Of a stretch of DNA of 64,000 nt, positions 26,848 to 36,943 are shown piece after piece (the stretch's first letter is position 1; every line of letters begins with the position of its first letter). The stretch spans positions 310,001 to 374,000 of the forward strand of contig JADCFQ010000007.1 of assembly GCA_020249435.1 (NCBI GenBank), in the 5' to 3' direction. The notes beneath the pieces were generated by a model. That model was not told the DNA's origin. It searched no databases and saw nothing but the letters and a program-made list of their open reading frames with translations. The DNA is from Roseomonas sp. GTDB lineage: Bacteria > Pseudomonadota > Alphaproteobacteria > Acetobacterales > Acetobacteraceae. Position numbers and translations under genes: made by a program.

Positions 26848-28067
26848 GCCGGCGCATCCAGACCATAAGCCGTGTGCAGCGCGCGCACCGCAAGTTCGGT
26901 GTAATCGGCACTCACCAGCACACTCACCTTGATTTCGCTGGTGGAAATCACCTGAATATTGATGCCCTTTTCGGACAGCGCCTTGAACATGGTGGTGGCA
27001 ACCCCGGCGTGGCTCCGCATCCCAATCCCCACCACGCTGATTTTCGTGACATCCGGGTCAGCGAGCAGCGCTTCATAGCCAAGTTCCCCGCGCGCTTTTT
27101 CCAGCACATCCTGCGCGCGCGCCAGATCAACCTTGCCGATGGTAAACGTCATATCCGTGCTGCCATCGGCGCCGATATTCTGCACGATCATATCCACATT
27201 CACATTGGCCTTCGCGAGCGCCCCGAAAACGGCGGCGGCCACACCGGGCCGATCCGGCACGCGGCGGAGCGTTATCTTGGCGTCATCGCGCGAATAGGCG
27301 ATGCCGGAAACGACGGGCTGTTCCACGATTTCATCCTCATCAACCACAAGCGAGCCTGGCTTGTCTTCAAAGCTCGACAAGACCTGCACGCGCACACGCT
27401 GTTTCATCGCAAGTTCAACCGACCGCGTCTGCAACACCTTGGCGCCGACGGAGGCGAGTTCAAGCATTTCCTCATAGGAAATCCGCTCAAGCTTGCGCGC
27501 GCGCGGCACAATCCGAGGGTCGGTCGTATAGATGCCATCCACATCAGTATAGATATCGCAGCGATCCGCCTTGACGGCTGCGGCGATGGCCACCGCGGAA
27601 AGATCAGACCCGCCGCGGCCAAGTGTCGTGATGCGGTTGCGTTTCGGGTCAATGCCCTGAAACCCCGCCACCACCGGCACCTGGCCCTGTTCCATGCGTT
27701 CAATCAGCGCCGCGCCATCAATGCGGTCTACCCGCGCCTTGCCATGCGCCTGGTCGGTGATGATCGGCACCTGCCAGCCCTGCCAGGACCGCGCATCAAC
27801 GCCAATCGCCTGCAGCGCAATGGCGGTCAGGCCCGTGGTGACTTGCTCACCGGTTGCGACCACCGTGTCATATTCACGGGCATCATGCAGCGCCGAGAGG
27901 TCCTGGCACCATTTGACCAGCTGATTGGTGACGCCCGACATGGCGGAGACCACGACAGCGACCTGATGGCCGGCCTCCACCTCTCGCTTCACGCGGGCGG
28001 CGACATTGCGGATACGATCCAGATCAGCGACTGAGGTGCCGCCGAATTTCATGACAATACGGGCCAT
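26844..28067 (-). CDS. lysC: Aspartate kinase
   Basis: A 407-residue aspartokinase, the first step to lysine, threonine and methionine. It has the N-terminal kinase domain (VMKFGGTSVADLDRI, GRGGSDLSAVAIAAAV, DVDGIYTTDPRIV) and two C-terminal ACT domains (about 265-400), the second containing GIGMRSHAGVATTMFKALSEKG, for feedback control. It is the first gene of the long minus-strand run and is divergent from ubiG. Confidence 0.94.
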   Translation of the reverse strand: MARIVMKFGGTSVADLDRIRNVAARVKREVEAGHQVAVVVSAMSGVTNQLVKWCQDLSALHDAREYDTVVATGEQVTTGLTAIALQAIGVDARSWQGWQVPIITDQAHGKARVDRIDGAALIERMEQGQVPVVAGFQGIDPKRNRITTLGRGGSDLSAVAIAAAVKADRCDIYTDVDGIYTTDPRIVPRARKLERISYEEMLELASVGAKVLQTRSVELAMKQRVRVQVLSSFEDKPGSLVVDEDEIVEQPVVSGIAYSRDDAKITLRRVPDRPGVAAAVFGALAKANVNVDMIVQNIGADGSTDMTFTIGKVDLARAQDVLEKARGELGYEALLADPDVTKISVVGIGMRSHAGVATTMFKALSEKGINIQVISTSEIKVSVLVSADYTELAVRALHTAYGLDAPA

Positions 28068-28202
28068 AGAAGGCTATTTTCCCTGAGCAGGGCGGAAAAG
28101 GAGTGGCCGGCGGTTGCACCGGCGCGCGGGCCGGGACAGATACCGGGGGGGCGGGGGACGCGCAACCCACCCCGCAGGTTCAGCGCAAGAAAGGGCAGCA
28201 TC

Positions 28203-28937
28203 TTGGCGGAAGCAACGGCGCTTCAGGCGGAAATCGCCAAATTCGACGCCCTCGCGGCGCGCTGGTGGGACCCGAATGGGCCGATGAAGCCACTGCATCG
28301 GATGAATCCGGTCCGCATCGGCTGGATCGCCGAAAGGCTGGCCCACGCCCATGGCTGCAAACCGGGTGGGGCGGCGCCGCTTGCGGGGCTCAAGGTGCTG
28401 GATGTGGGCTGCGGGGCTGGCCTGGCGTCCGAGGCGCTGGCGCGGCTGGGTGCCGAGGTCACGGGGATGGATGCGGCGCCGGAGGCTTTGGCCGCCGCCC
28501 GCGCCCATGCGGAGGCTGGCGGGCTTGCGATTGACTACCGCCAGGGCGGGCCAGAGGATTTGACCGAGGCAGACTGCGCCTTTGACGCCGTGGTCTGCCT
28601 GGAAGTGATTGAACATGTGAGCGAACGCGCGGCCTTCCTGGCCGCCTTGGCGCGCGCTGCCCGGCCTGGGGGGCTGGTGTTTCTGTCCACGTTGAACCGC
28701 ACGCCCCGATCCTTCCTGATGGCGAAACTCGGCGCCGAATACCTGCTGCGGCTGCTGCCGGTGGGCACGCATGATTGGCGCATGTTCGTGACGCCGGCTG
28801 AGCTCGGCGCGGGGCTGCGCAAGGCAGGGTTGCGGGTTGGGGATGTGGCCGGGATGGAAATGGGGTTGTCTGGTGCTTGGCGGATCACCCGCGATACGGG
28901 CGTGAATTACCTGATGATGGCGGAGAAGCCTGATTGA
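28203..28937 (+). CDS. ubiG: Ubiquinone biosynthesis O-methyltransferase
   Basis: A 244-residue SAM-dependent methyltransferase that performs both O-methylations in ubiquinone synthesis. The UbiG signature KFDALAARWWDPNGPMKPLHRMNP is at the N-terminus (Ala-Arg-Trp-Trp-Asp and Pro-Leu-His). The SAM motif VLDVGCGAGLASEALARLGA is at about 61-80, with VVCLEVIEHV further on. It starts with TTG; AAAGGG lies 7 bases upstream and no suitable ATG exists before the conserved block. It is divergent from lysC. Confidence 0.92.
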   Translation: MAEATALQAEIAKFDALAARWWDPNGPMKPLHRMNPVRIGWIAERLAHAHGCKPGGAAPLAGLKVLDVGCGAGLASEALARLGAEVTGMDAAPEALAAARAHAEAGGLAIDYRQGGPEDLTEADCAFDAVVCLEVIEHVSERAAFLAALARAARPGGLVFLSTLNRTPRSFLMAKLGAEYLLRLLPVGTHDWRMFVTPAELGAGLRKAGLRVGDVAGMEMGLSGAWRITRDTGVNYLMMAEKPD

Positions 28938-28938
28938 G

Positions 28939-28980
28939 TATTTTCAAGCCAAGTGGGATCACTTGGCGGCTCGGAAAATA
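28939..28980. terminator. Nested stem-loop after ubiG
   Basis: TATTTTC (28939-28945) pairs with GAAAATA (28974-28980), enclosing CCAAGTG (28949-28955) paired to CACTTGG (28960-28966) with a 4-base loop. It begins two bases after the ubiG stop in the convergent gap with the YraN-type gene. The A/T-rich outer arms give a U-containing tail in both directions. Confidence 0.6.
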
Positions 28981-28997
28981 CGATCAAACAGAAGCTT

Positions 28998-29037
28998 AGT
29001 GCGGTTTCCGTGAACTGATGTGAACGGGAAACGCACT
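28998..29037. terminator. Second hairpin between ubiG and the YraN-type gene
   Basis: AGTGCG/CGCACT closes a stem continued by TTTCC-GT and AC-GGGAAA with single-base bulges. The far arm overlaps the stop codon of the YraN-type gene. It probably acts with the preceding stem-loop as a bidirectional terminator pair. Confidence 0.5.
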
Positions 29038-29479
29038 AGGCTTCGTCCACCCGGAAGGCATCGGCGATGCGCCGGATGGAGCCATCGGCGGCGACCAGCA
29101 TGACATCAAAGCGCATCCCGGCGCTGCCGTGATTGGGATGTTCGGCCAGCCAAGCCTCAGCCGCCGCAACCAGCCGGGCGCGCTGTCTTGGCCCTAATGC
29201 AAACGCCGCTTCCGCCAGCGAAGGCCGCGCCTTGACCTCAATGAAGGCGAGCAAGCCTTCGCGTTCCGCGATCAGGTCAATCTCGCCCGCTTCAGAGCGC
29301 ACCCTTTGGCCGAGAATAAGCCAGCCCTCGGCAATCAGCGCAGCGGCGGCGAGGGCTTCGGCATCCTGCCCGGCGGCATAGGCGCGCCGGCCTCGGATAA
29401 GGCGATGGGTGGGTGGGGTTTGGCGGGGCATGGCGCGGTGTTCGGGTTTAGCTGCGGCGCCGCGCCCCAGAAATGTCAT
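29036..29479 (-). CDS. YraN/UPF0102 family protein
   Basis: A protein of up to 147 residues with the UPF0102 nuclease-like fold: GRRAYAAGQDAEALAAAALIAEG, LGQRVRSEAGEIDLIAERE, LLAFIEVKARPS. The E-I-D-L and E-V-K residues match the PD-(D/E)XK-type core. The family has no settled function. The start drawn overlaps the stop of the upstream lipoprotein gene by four bases; a second ATG (MPRQTPP, 48 bases in) would give the more usual length of 131 residues. The C-terminus overlaps a terminator hairpin. Confidence 0.83.
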   Translation of the reverse strand: MTFLGRGAAAKPEHRAMPRQTPPTHRLIRGRRAYAAGQDAEALAAAALIAEGWLILGQRVRSEAGEIDLIAEREGLLAFIEVKARPSLAEAAFALGPRQRARLVAAAEAWLAEHPNHGSAGMRFDVMLVAADGSIRRIADAFRVDEA

Positions 29480-30039
29480 GACCTGCGCGGGCGCGGCATG
29501 CTACTGAACGCTTGGGGATTAGCCCGTTCCTCTGCTATCAGAGCAGTTAAAAATTCATTTATGTTTTCTCGGATAGTTCCTTGTATTGCTAACCTCCGGC
29601 GCTCGAATATTATCGGGGCAGATGCTAGAGTCGCAGTATAACTTGCGGTAATTTCTCGATCAAATACAACCATGTTGTCGGCGACCCGCACTAGCCGATA
29701 GCGAAACGTAGATGTCAGTTCCAGATCGATCCCACCTCGAGGTGGAGGAGGAACTCTCACCACTCCTGCTTCCAACCGGAATCGCTCATCACTTCTAGCC
29801 AACATTTCACGTGCTGCGAGACTTAAGGTCAAAGCTTCTGTCATTTCCGGACCACCGGTAAAGCCAACCGCTACAGCGTCACGCAGGTTTGAATTTGCTG
29901 CAATGCTGGTCTGTGCGGAAATAGGCGGAACAAAAACGGTTGGCTTCGCCCCGCTTGCGCAGGCCGAAAGACCAAGCGCCAGAACCAGTAGCGCCAGAGG
30001 CGTGAATTTGCGGGTCACAGCCGAAAAAAGTTTCGCCAT
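29476..30039 (-). CDS. Putative lipoprotein of unknown function
   Basis: A 187-residue protein with a lipoprotein signal (hydrophobic stretch ending at LSAC, about residues 23-26). The mature part contains SNLRDAVAVGFTGGPEMTEALTLSL and an RYRLVRVADNMVVFDREI strand region, ending in a basic tail. No family recognised. The gene is clearly less GC-rich than its neighbours and uses codons such as AGA, ATA and TTA more often. It overlaps the YraN-type gene by four bases and is divergent from ggt. Confidence 0.7.
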   Translation of the reverse strand: MAKLFSAVTRKFTPLALLVLALGLSACASGAKPTVFVPPISAQTSIAANSNLRDAVAVGFTGGPEMTEALTLSLAAREMLARSDERFRLEAGVVRVPPPPRGGIDLELTSTFRYRLVRVADNMVVFDREITASYTATLASAPIIFERRRLAIQGTIRENINEFLTALIAEERANPQAFSSMPRPRRS

Positions 30040-30107
30040 ACGAATTCTCCAATTCCAAAAATGCGTCCGCTGTGAAGCCTGTCATTTCCAGCGCGGCGCG
30101 GCAATAG

Positions 30108-31856
<1,749 letters not shown>

Positions 31857-31924
31857 CCGGGCTTGCGCGCCAAGGCCGTGATGCATGTTATAGGGCGAAA
31901 CACAGTGTTCCTTTTAGGGTGTTC

Positions 31925-32701
31925 ATGATCAGAAAGGCCGTCATTCTCGCGGGCGGGCGCGGCACACGCCTCGGCGCGGAAACCCAGCTTCGCCCCAAGC
32001 CCATGGTGGAAATCGGCGGGCGCCCGATCCTGTGGCACATCATGAAATCCTATGCCGCGCATGGCATCAGGGATTTCGTGATCTGCCTTGGCTACAAGGG
32101 CCAATTGATCAAGGAATATTTCCTGAATTACCGCGCCCATTCTTCGGACCTGACGCTTGACCTCGCGACCGGCACCGCCACCTGGCTGACCCCACCCACC
32201 GAGGATTGGCGCGTGACGCTGGTGGACACGGGTGAGGATACGCAAACCGGTGGCCGGCTTGGCCGTGTGGCGCAGCATTTGCGGGGCGAAGAGGGCTTTT
32301 GCCTGACCTATGGTGATGGCGTTTCCGATGTGGATATCGGTGCCTTGATTGCCTTCCACCGCGCCCATGGCCGTGATGCGACCGTAACCGCCGTGGTGCC
32401 GCCGGGGCGTTTCGGCGCGCTTGAACGGGTTGGCAATACGGTGCGCGCCTTCACCGAAAAACCACCCGGCGATGGCGCGACGATCAATGGCGGGTTTTTC
32501 GTGCTCTCGCCCCGCGTGCTCGAACGCATTGATGGCGATGATTGCGTCTGGGAGCAGGCGCCGTTGCGCGGGCTTGCCGCCGATGACCAGCTACGCGCCT
32601 TTGACCATCGCGGCTTCTGGCACCCGATGGATACACCGCGTGATCGCGATGTGCTGGAAGGGTTGTGGCAGGATGGCAGTGCACCTTGGAAGCAATGGTG
32701 A
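31925..32701 (+). CDS. rfbF: Glucose-1-phosphate cytidylyltransferase
   Basis: A 258-residue nucleotidyltransferase, making CDP-glucose from CTP and glucose 1-phosphate. Motifs are AVILAGGRGTRLGAET, LRPKPMVEIGGRPILWHIM, FVICLGYKGQLIKEYFLNY and TYGDGVSDVDIG, all typical of RfbF/DdhA. It is the first gene of a three-gene CDP-sugar cluster; its stop overlaps the start of rfbG by one base. The ATG follows an AGGG 6 bases upstream; a GTG two codons earlier is less likely. Confidence 0.93.
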   Translation: MIRKAVILAGGRGTRLGAETQLRPKPMVEIGGRPILWHIMKSYAAHGIRDFVICLGYKGQLIKEYFLNYRAHSSDLTLDLATGTATWLTPPTEDWRVTLVDTGEDTQTGGRLGRVAQHLRGEEGFCLTYGDGVSDVDIGALIAFHRAHGRDATVTAVVPPGRFGALERVGNTVRAFTEKPPGDGATINGGFFVLSPRVLERIDGDDCVWEQAPLRGLAADDQLRAFDHRGFWHPMDTPRDRDVLEGLWQDGSAPWKQW

Positions 32702-33729
32702 TGCGCCAGTTCTGGCGCGGCAAGAGGGTGCTTCTGACCGGGCATACCGGCTTCAAGGGCGCTTGGCTCGCGCTGCTTTTGGAACGCTTGGGTGCTGAGG
32801 TCACAGGTTTTGCGCTGGCGCCGGAAGCCGGGCCTTCGGCTTTTGTCGCGCTGCGCCCGGCCATCGCCTCGCGCATCGGCGATTTGCGCGATGCAGCGGC
32901 GGTGCAGGCAGCAATGCAGGCCGCGCGGCCCGAGGTTGTGTTGCACCTGGCGGCCCAAGCCCTGGTCGGGCGCGGCTATCGCGACCCTGACGGCACTTTT
33001 GCCAGCAATGTCACCGGCACCATCAATCTGATGCAGGCTTTGCGCGGTGCGGGCGCCAAGGCCGCGCTGATCATCACCAGCGACAAGGTCTATCGCAACG
33101 ACAATCAAGGCCGGCCCTTTCGTGAGGATGATCCCCTTGGGGGGCATGATCCCTACAGCGCATCCAAGGCCGCTTGCGAAATCGCGGTGGCGTCCTGGCG
33201 CGCCAGTTTCGGCGCCGAGGTCGGCGCCATCGCCACGGCGCGCGCCGGCAATGTGATTGGCGGTGGAGATTTCGGCGCGGAACGGCTGATCCCTGATCTG
33301 GTGCGGGCGCGCTTGGCAGGTGAAACGCTGGTCATCCGCCGCCCGGATGCGACGCGCCCCTTCCAGCATGTGCTGGATGTGCTGCGCGGGTATTTGCGGC
33401 ATGCGGAAGCGCTTTGGCATGGCACGGCCCTGGCCGCGCTCAATTTCGGCCCGCGCGATGCGGAGATTTCTGTGCGCCGTGTGCTGGAACTTTACGGCGG
33501 CGCGGCCGGTGCGCCGATTGCCTGGGAAGCCGCACCCGCACCACCCATGGAAGAAGCCCAGCGCCTGGCCTTGGATAGCAGCCTTGCCATGCAAAGCCTG
33601 GACTGGGCACCGCGCCATGATGCTGGAAGCGCCATTGCTGCGACCGCGCGCTGGTATGAAGCCTGGCGCGGTGGCGCGGATGGCCGCGCTTTGGCGCTGG
33701 CTGAGATTGAGGAAGTGATTTCACCATGA
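32701..33729 (+). CDS. rfbG: CDP-glucose 4,6-dehydratase
   Basis: A 342-residue extended short-chain dehydrogenase converting CDP-glucose to CDP-4-keto-6-deoxyglucose. The NAD motif LLTGHTGFKGAWLA is at residues about 10-23, and the active-site YSASK has Tyr152 and Lys156. The GHDPYSASKAACE and RAGNVIGGGDF blocks are typical of RfbG. The chosen ATG overlaps the rfbF stop (TGATG). The C-terminus overlaps the methyltransferase gene by four bases. Confidence 0.92.
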   Translation: MRQFWRGKRVLLTGHTGFKGAWLALLLERLGAEVTGFALAPEAGPSAFVALRPAIASRIGDLRDAAAVQAAMQAARPEVVLHLAAQALVGRGYRDPDGTFASNVTGTINLMQALRGAGAKAALIITSDKVYRNDNQGRPFREDDPLGGHDPYSASKAACEIAVASWRASFGAEVGAIATARAGNVIGGGDFGAERLIPDLVRARLAGETLVIRRPDATRPFQHVLDVLRGYLRHAEALWHGTALAALNFGPRDAEISVRRVLELYGGAAGAPIAWEAAPAPPMEEAQRLALDSSLAMQSLDWAPRHDAGSAIAATARWYEAWRGGADGRALALAEIEEVISP

Positions 33730-34964
33730 CGACCCAGGCCGCATGCCGCCCCATTTCCGCCTGCCGCGCCTGTGGAGGCGCCATCAGCGCCATGTTTTGC
33801 GATCTGGGCGCGACGCCACTTGCCAATGATTATCCACTGCCGGGGTCAGCGCCGCTGCCGTGTTATCCCTTGGCGGCCGTGGTCTGCGGCACATGCCGCA
33901 TGGTGCAATTGGATCATGTGGTGGAGGCCGAGGCGATCTTCACCGATTATGCCTATTTCTCCTCCTTCTCGGAGAGCTGGCTTGATCACGCCGCGCGCTA
34001 TGCCTCGGCGATGCGCGAACGGCTTTCGCTTGGCGCGCAAAGTTTTGTGGTCGAAATCGCCAGCAATGATGGCTATCTGCTGAGGAATTTCGTCTCTGCT
34101 GGCATCCCCTGCCTGGGGGTGGAGCCCGCCGCGAATGTCGCCGCAACGGCGGTGGCGGCCGGCGTGCCGACCGAGGTGCGCTTCTTTGGGCGTGACGCGG
34201 CGCGCGATATCGTGGGCCGGCGCGGCCATGCGGATTTGGTGATTGCGAATAATGTGCTGGCGCATGTGCCGGATGTGGTGGATTTTGCCACGGGCCTCGC
34301 GCATTTGGCCGGGCCGCGCGGCGTTGTCACCATCGAAGCGCCGCATCTGCTGTCCTTCGTGGATGGCGTACAATTCGATACCATCTATCATGAACATTAC
34401 GCCTATTGGTCGCTTTACGCCGTTGAGCATTTGCTCCGTACCCAGGGCCTGCGCGTGTTTGATGTGGAAAAGCTCGCGACCCATGGCGGGAGTCTCCGCT
34501 ATTTTGCGACTGCCGATGCGGCGCGGGCGGATATGCCGGGCGTGGTCGCGATGCGGGCGGAGGAAGCCGCGCGCGGCATTGCGGATGACGCCTTTTATCA
34601 GGGTTTTAATGCACGCGTCGCAGCAGTGCTGGCGGCTTTCAAGGCGTGGCTCGCGCAATGCCGCGCCGAGGGGCTGAAGCTTGGCGCCTATGGCGCGGCA
34701 GCCAAGGGCAATACCTTCCTGAATGCTGCCGGCGTCACGTCGAATGATTTCATTGCGGTCGCGGATCGCAACCCGGCCAAGCAAAATCGGATTTTGCCGG
34801 GCAGCGCCATCCCGATTGTCTCGCCGGAGGCGCTGCTGACGATGGCGCCGGATATAATCCTGATCCTGCCATGGAATTTGGCGGATGAAATCTCTGCCCA
34901 ATTGCGCGCTGCGGGCTTCTCAGGGCGCTTGGCGATAGCGGTACCAGAACCGCGCTGGCTATAA
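33726..34964 (+). CDS. Sugar C-methyltransferase (TylCIII/NovU-like)
   Basis: A 412-residue SAM-dependent methyltransferase. The N-terminal zinc-binding domain has CxxC pairs at Cys13/Cys16 and Cys54/Cys57. A Rossmann domain (VVEIASNDGYLLRNF at about 101-115) carries SAM, and a C-terminal domain contains KLGAYGAAAKGNTFLN. This three-part layout is that of NDP-hexose C-3 methyltransferases, which make branched-chain deoxysugars. With rfbF and rfbG it suggests a CDP-linked C-methylated 6-deoxyhexose. No reductase, 3-dehydratase or glycosyltransferase gene is beside it; the end abuts a convergent ABC operon. Confidence 0.85.
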   Translation: MTTQAACRPISACRACGGAISAMFCDLGATPLANDYPLPGSAPLPCYPLAAVVCGTCRMVQLDHVVEAEAIFTDYAYFSSFSESWLDHAARYASAMRERLSLGAQSFVVEIASNDGYLLRNFVSAGIPCLGVEPAANVAATAVAAGVPTEVRFFGRDAARDIVGRRGHADLVIANNVLAHVPDVVDFATGLAHLAGPRGVVTIEAPHLLSFVDGVQFDTIYHEHYAYWSLYAVEHLLRTQGLRVFDVEKLATHGGSLRYFATADAARADMPGVVAMRAEEAARGIADDAFYQGFNARVAAVLAAFKAWLAQCRAEGLKLGAYGAAAKGNTFLNAAGVTSNDFIAVADRNPAKQNRILPGSAIPIVSPEALLTMAPDIILILPWNLADEISAQLRAAGFSGRLAIAVPEPRWL

Positions 34965-34965
34965 A

Positions 34966-35961
34966 TTACGCCGCGTCGCGCCCTTCTTCCACCGCATGAC
35001 AGGCCACCATCGCATCACCGGCCGGCTTCAGTTCCGGGCGTTCCGCCTTGCAGCGCGGCCCTGCCAGCGGGCAGCGCGGATGAAAAGCGCAACCTGTCGG
35101 CGGGTTGATCGGGCTTGGCACCTCGCCGCCAACTGGAATCCGTGTCCGCCCGGTCATATCAAGGTCCGGAATCGCTTCCATGAGCGCACGCGTGTAGGGA
35201 TGGCGCGGGCGGCGGAACAGGCTTTCCGCCGGCGCCAATTCCGCAATCCGGCCCAGATACATCACACCGATCCTGTCACTCACCTGCCGCACCACCGCCA
35301 GATTGTGGCTGATGAACAAATAGGTCAGCCCCATGCGGGACTGCAATTCCTTCATCAGGTTCAGGATTTGCGCCTGCACCGAAACATCAAGCGCGGATGT
35401 CGGTTCATCACACACCAGGAATTCCGGATTGGAAGAAAGCGCGCGCGCAATTGAAATGCGCTGGCGCTGCCCGCCCGAGAATTCATGCGGAAACTTGTGG
35501 CCATCCAGTGGCGATAGCCCCACCTGCGTCAGCAATTCCGCAACGCGCGCTTCTTCCGCCGCGCGGTTGGACAACAGGCCAAAGGCGCGAATAGGCTCGG
35601 CGATGATGTCCCTGACACGCCAGCGCGGATTGAGCGAGGCATAGGGGTCCTGGAAAATCATCTGCATCCGCCGGCGCTGATCGGATGCGGCGCGGGCTTC
35701 GGCAAGGTCTCGCCCGTCAAACATCACCTGACCGCCGCTTGGCCGGTAAAGCCCAACCGCAAGCCGCGCGACAGTGGATTTGCCACAGCCTGATTCCCCC
35801 ACGAGCGACAGGGTGGTGCCCTTCGGCACGGAAAGGCTGATGCCATCTACGGCGCGGAGAATGCGCTTGCCCTCATTCGCAATCAGCCGCTGCAAGGCAG
35901 GGCGGGAGACATCGAAATACCGCGCCGCATCGCGCAGCTCGAGCATGGGCGTATCAGCCAT
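34966..35961 (-). CDS. Oligopeptide/dipeptide ABC transporter ATP-binding protein (DppF-like)
   Basis: A 331-residue ABC ATPase. Walker A GESGCGKST (about 52-60), the signature FSGGQRQRISIARAL and Walker B VCDEPTSALD are intact, with the C-terminal oligopeptide-type domain (ALMEAIPDLD, PTGCAFHPRCPLA...C) characteristic of DppF/OppF. The start at MADTPMLE overlaps the preceding ATPase gene by 8 bases. It powers peptide import with DppD-like, DppB-like and DppC-like partners upstream. Confidence 0.92.
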   Translation of the reverse strand: MADTPMLELRDAARYFDVSRPALQRLIANEGKRILRAVDGISLSVPKGTTLSLVGESGCGKSTVARLAVGLYRPSGGQVMFDGRDLAEARAASDQRRRMQMIFQDPYASLNPRWRVRDIIAEPIRAFGLLSNRAAEEARVAELLTQVGLSPLDGHKFPHEFSGGQRQRISIARALSSNPEFLVCDEPTSALDVSVQAQILNLMKELQSRMGLTYLFISHNLAVVRQVSDRIGVMYLGRIAELAPAESLFRRPRHPYTRALMEAIPDLDMTGRTRIPVGGEVPSPINPPTGCAFHPRCPLAGPRCKAERPELKPAGDAMVACHAVEEGRDAA

Positions 35962-36943
35962 TGCCAGCGCCCTCCCCCGCATAGAGCCAACAGGCGGCCT
36001 GCGTCGCACCCGCCGGGAGCAGTTCTGGCCGGTCCTGGCTGCAGCGCGCGAAAGCCTTGGGGCAGCGCGGATTATAGGCGCAGCCTTTGGGGATGGCGGA
36101 AAGCCGCGGCATGGCGCCATCAATCTGCGCCAGCCTTTCAACACGCCGATCCAAGGGCGGGATGGAGCCCATCAGCCCCACCGTATAGGGATGGCTTGCC
36201 TGCTTCACGACATTGCGCACCGGCCCAATTTCCGCGATGCGCCCGGCATACATCACCGCCACCCGATCAGCGGTTTCCGCAATGACGCCCATATCATGCG
36301 TCACCAGCATCATCGCCGTGCCCTTTTCGCGCGCGAGCGATTTCAGTAGTGCGATGATCTGCGCCTGGATGGAAACATCCAAGGCCGTGGTCGGTTCATC
36401 CGCCACAATCAGGCGTGGTTCGGCACATAATGCGAGCGCAATCACCACACGCTGGCGCATCCCGCCCGAGAATTCATGCGGGTAGGAATCAATCCGCTGC
36501 GCCGCTGCCGGAATGCCCACCAGATCAAGCCAACCAATAGCGCGTTTGCGGGCCTCAGCCGGCGTGATCGGCAAATGGGTTGTCATGGTCTCGGCCAATT
36601 GCCGGCCCACGGTGTAGAGCGGATTGAGCGTGGTGAGCGGGTCCTGGAAAATCGCGCCGATATCCTTGCCGCGAATGCGGCGCATATCCTCATAACGGAG
36701 ATTGTCTATCCGCTTGCCATCCAGCCTGATTTCGCCCGCCGCAATCCGGCCAGGTGGTTCGAGCAGGCCAATGATCGCCGCACCCGTCATGGATTTACCG
36801 GCGCCTGATTCACCGACCACGCCCAGCACCTCACCGGCGGAAATGGAGAAGGACACATCATCAAGTGCCACCAGCGTGCCGCGCCGCGTTGGGAATTCCA
36901 CGCGCAAATGGCGCACTTCAAGCAAGGGGTTCTGGCCAGACAT
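35954..36943 (-). CDS. Oligopeptide/dipeptide ABC transporter ATP-binding protein (DppD-like)
   Basis: A 329-residue ABC ATPase with Walker A GESGAGKSM, signature FSGGMRQRVVIALAL and Walker B VADEPTTALD, and the C-terminal RLAQIDGAMPRL and Cys-containing CAYNPRCPKAF tail of DppD/OppD. Its ATG overlaps the DppC-like permease stop by one base (TAATG on the minus strand), and its end overlaps the DppF-like gene by 8 bases. Confidence 0.92.
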   Translation of the reverse strand: MSGQNPLLEVRHLRVEFPTRRGTLVALDDVSFSISAGEVLGVVGESGAGKSMTGAAIIGLLEPPGRIAAGEIRLDGKRIDNLRYEDMRRIRGKDIGAIFQDPLTTLNPLYTVGRQLAETMTTHLPITPAEARKRAIGWLDLVGIPAAAQRIDSYPHEFSGGMRQRVVIALALCAEPRLIVADEPTTALDVSIQAQIIALLKSLAREKGTAMMLVTHDMGVIAETADRVAVMYAGRIAEIGPVRNVVKQASHPYTVGLMGSIPPLDRRVERLAQIDGAMPRLSAIPKGCAYNPRCPKAFARCSQDRPELLPAGATQAACWLYAGEGAGNG

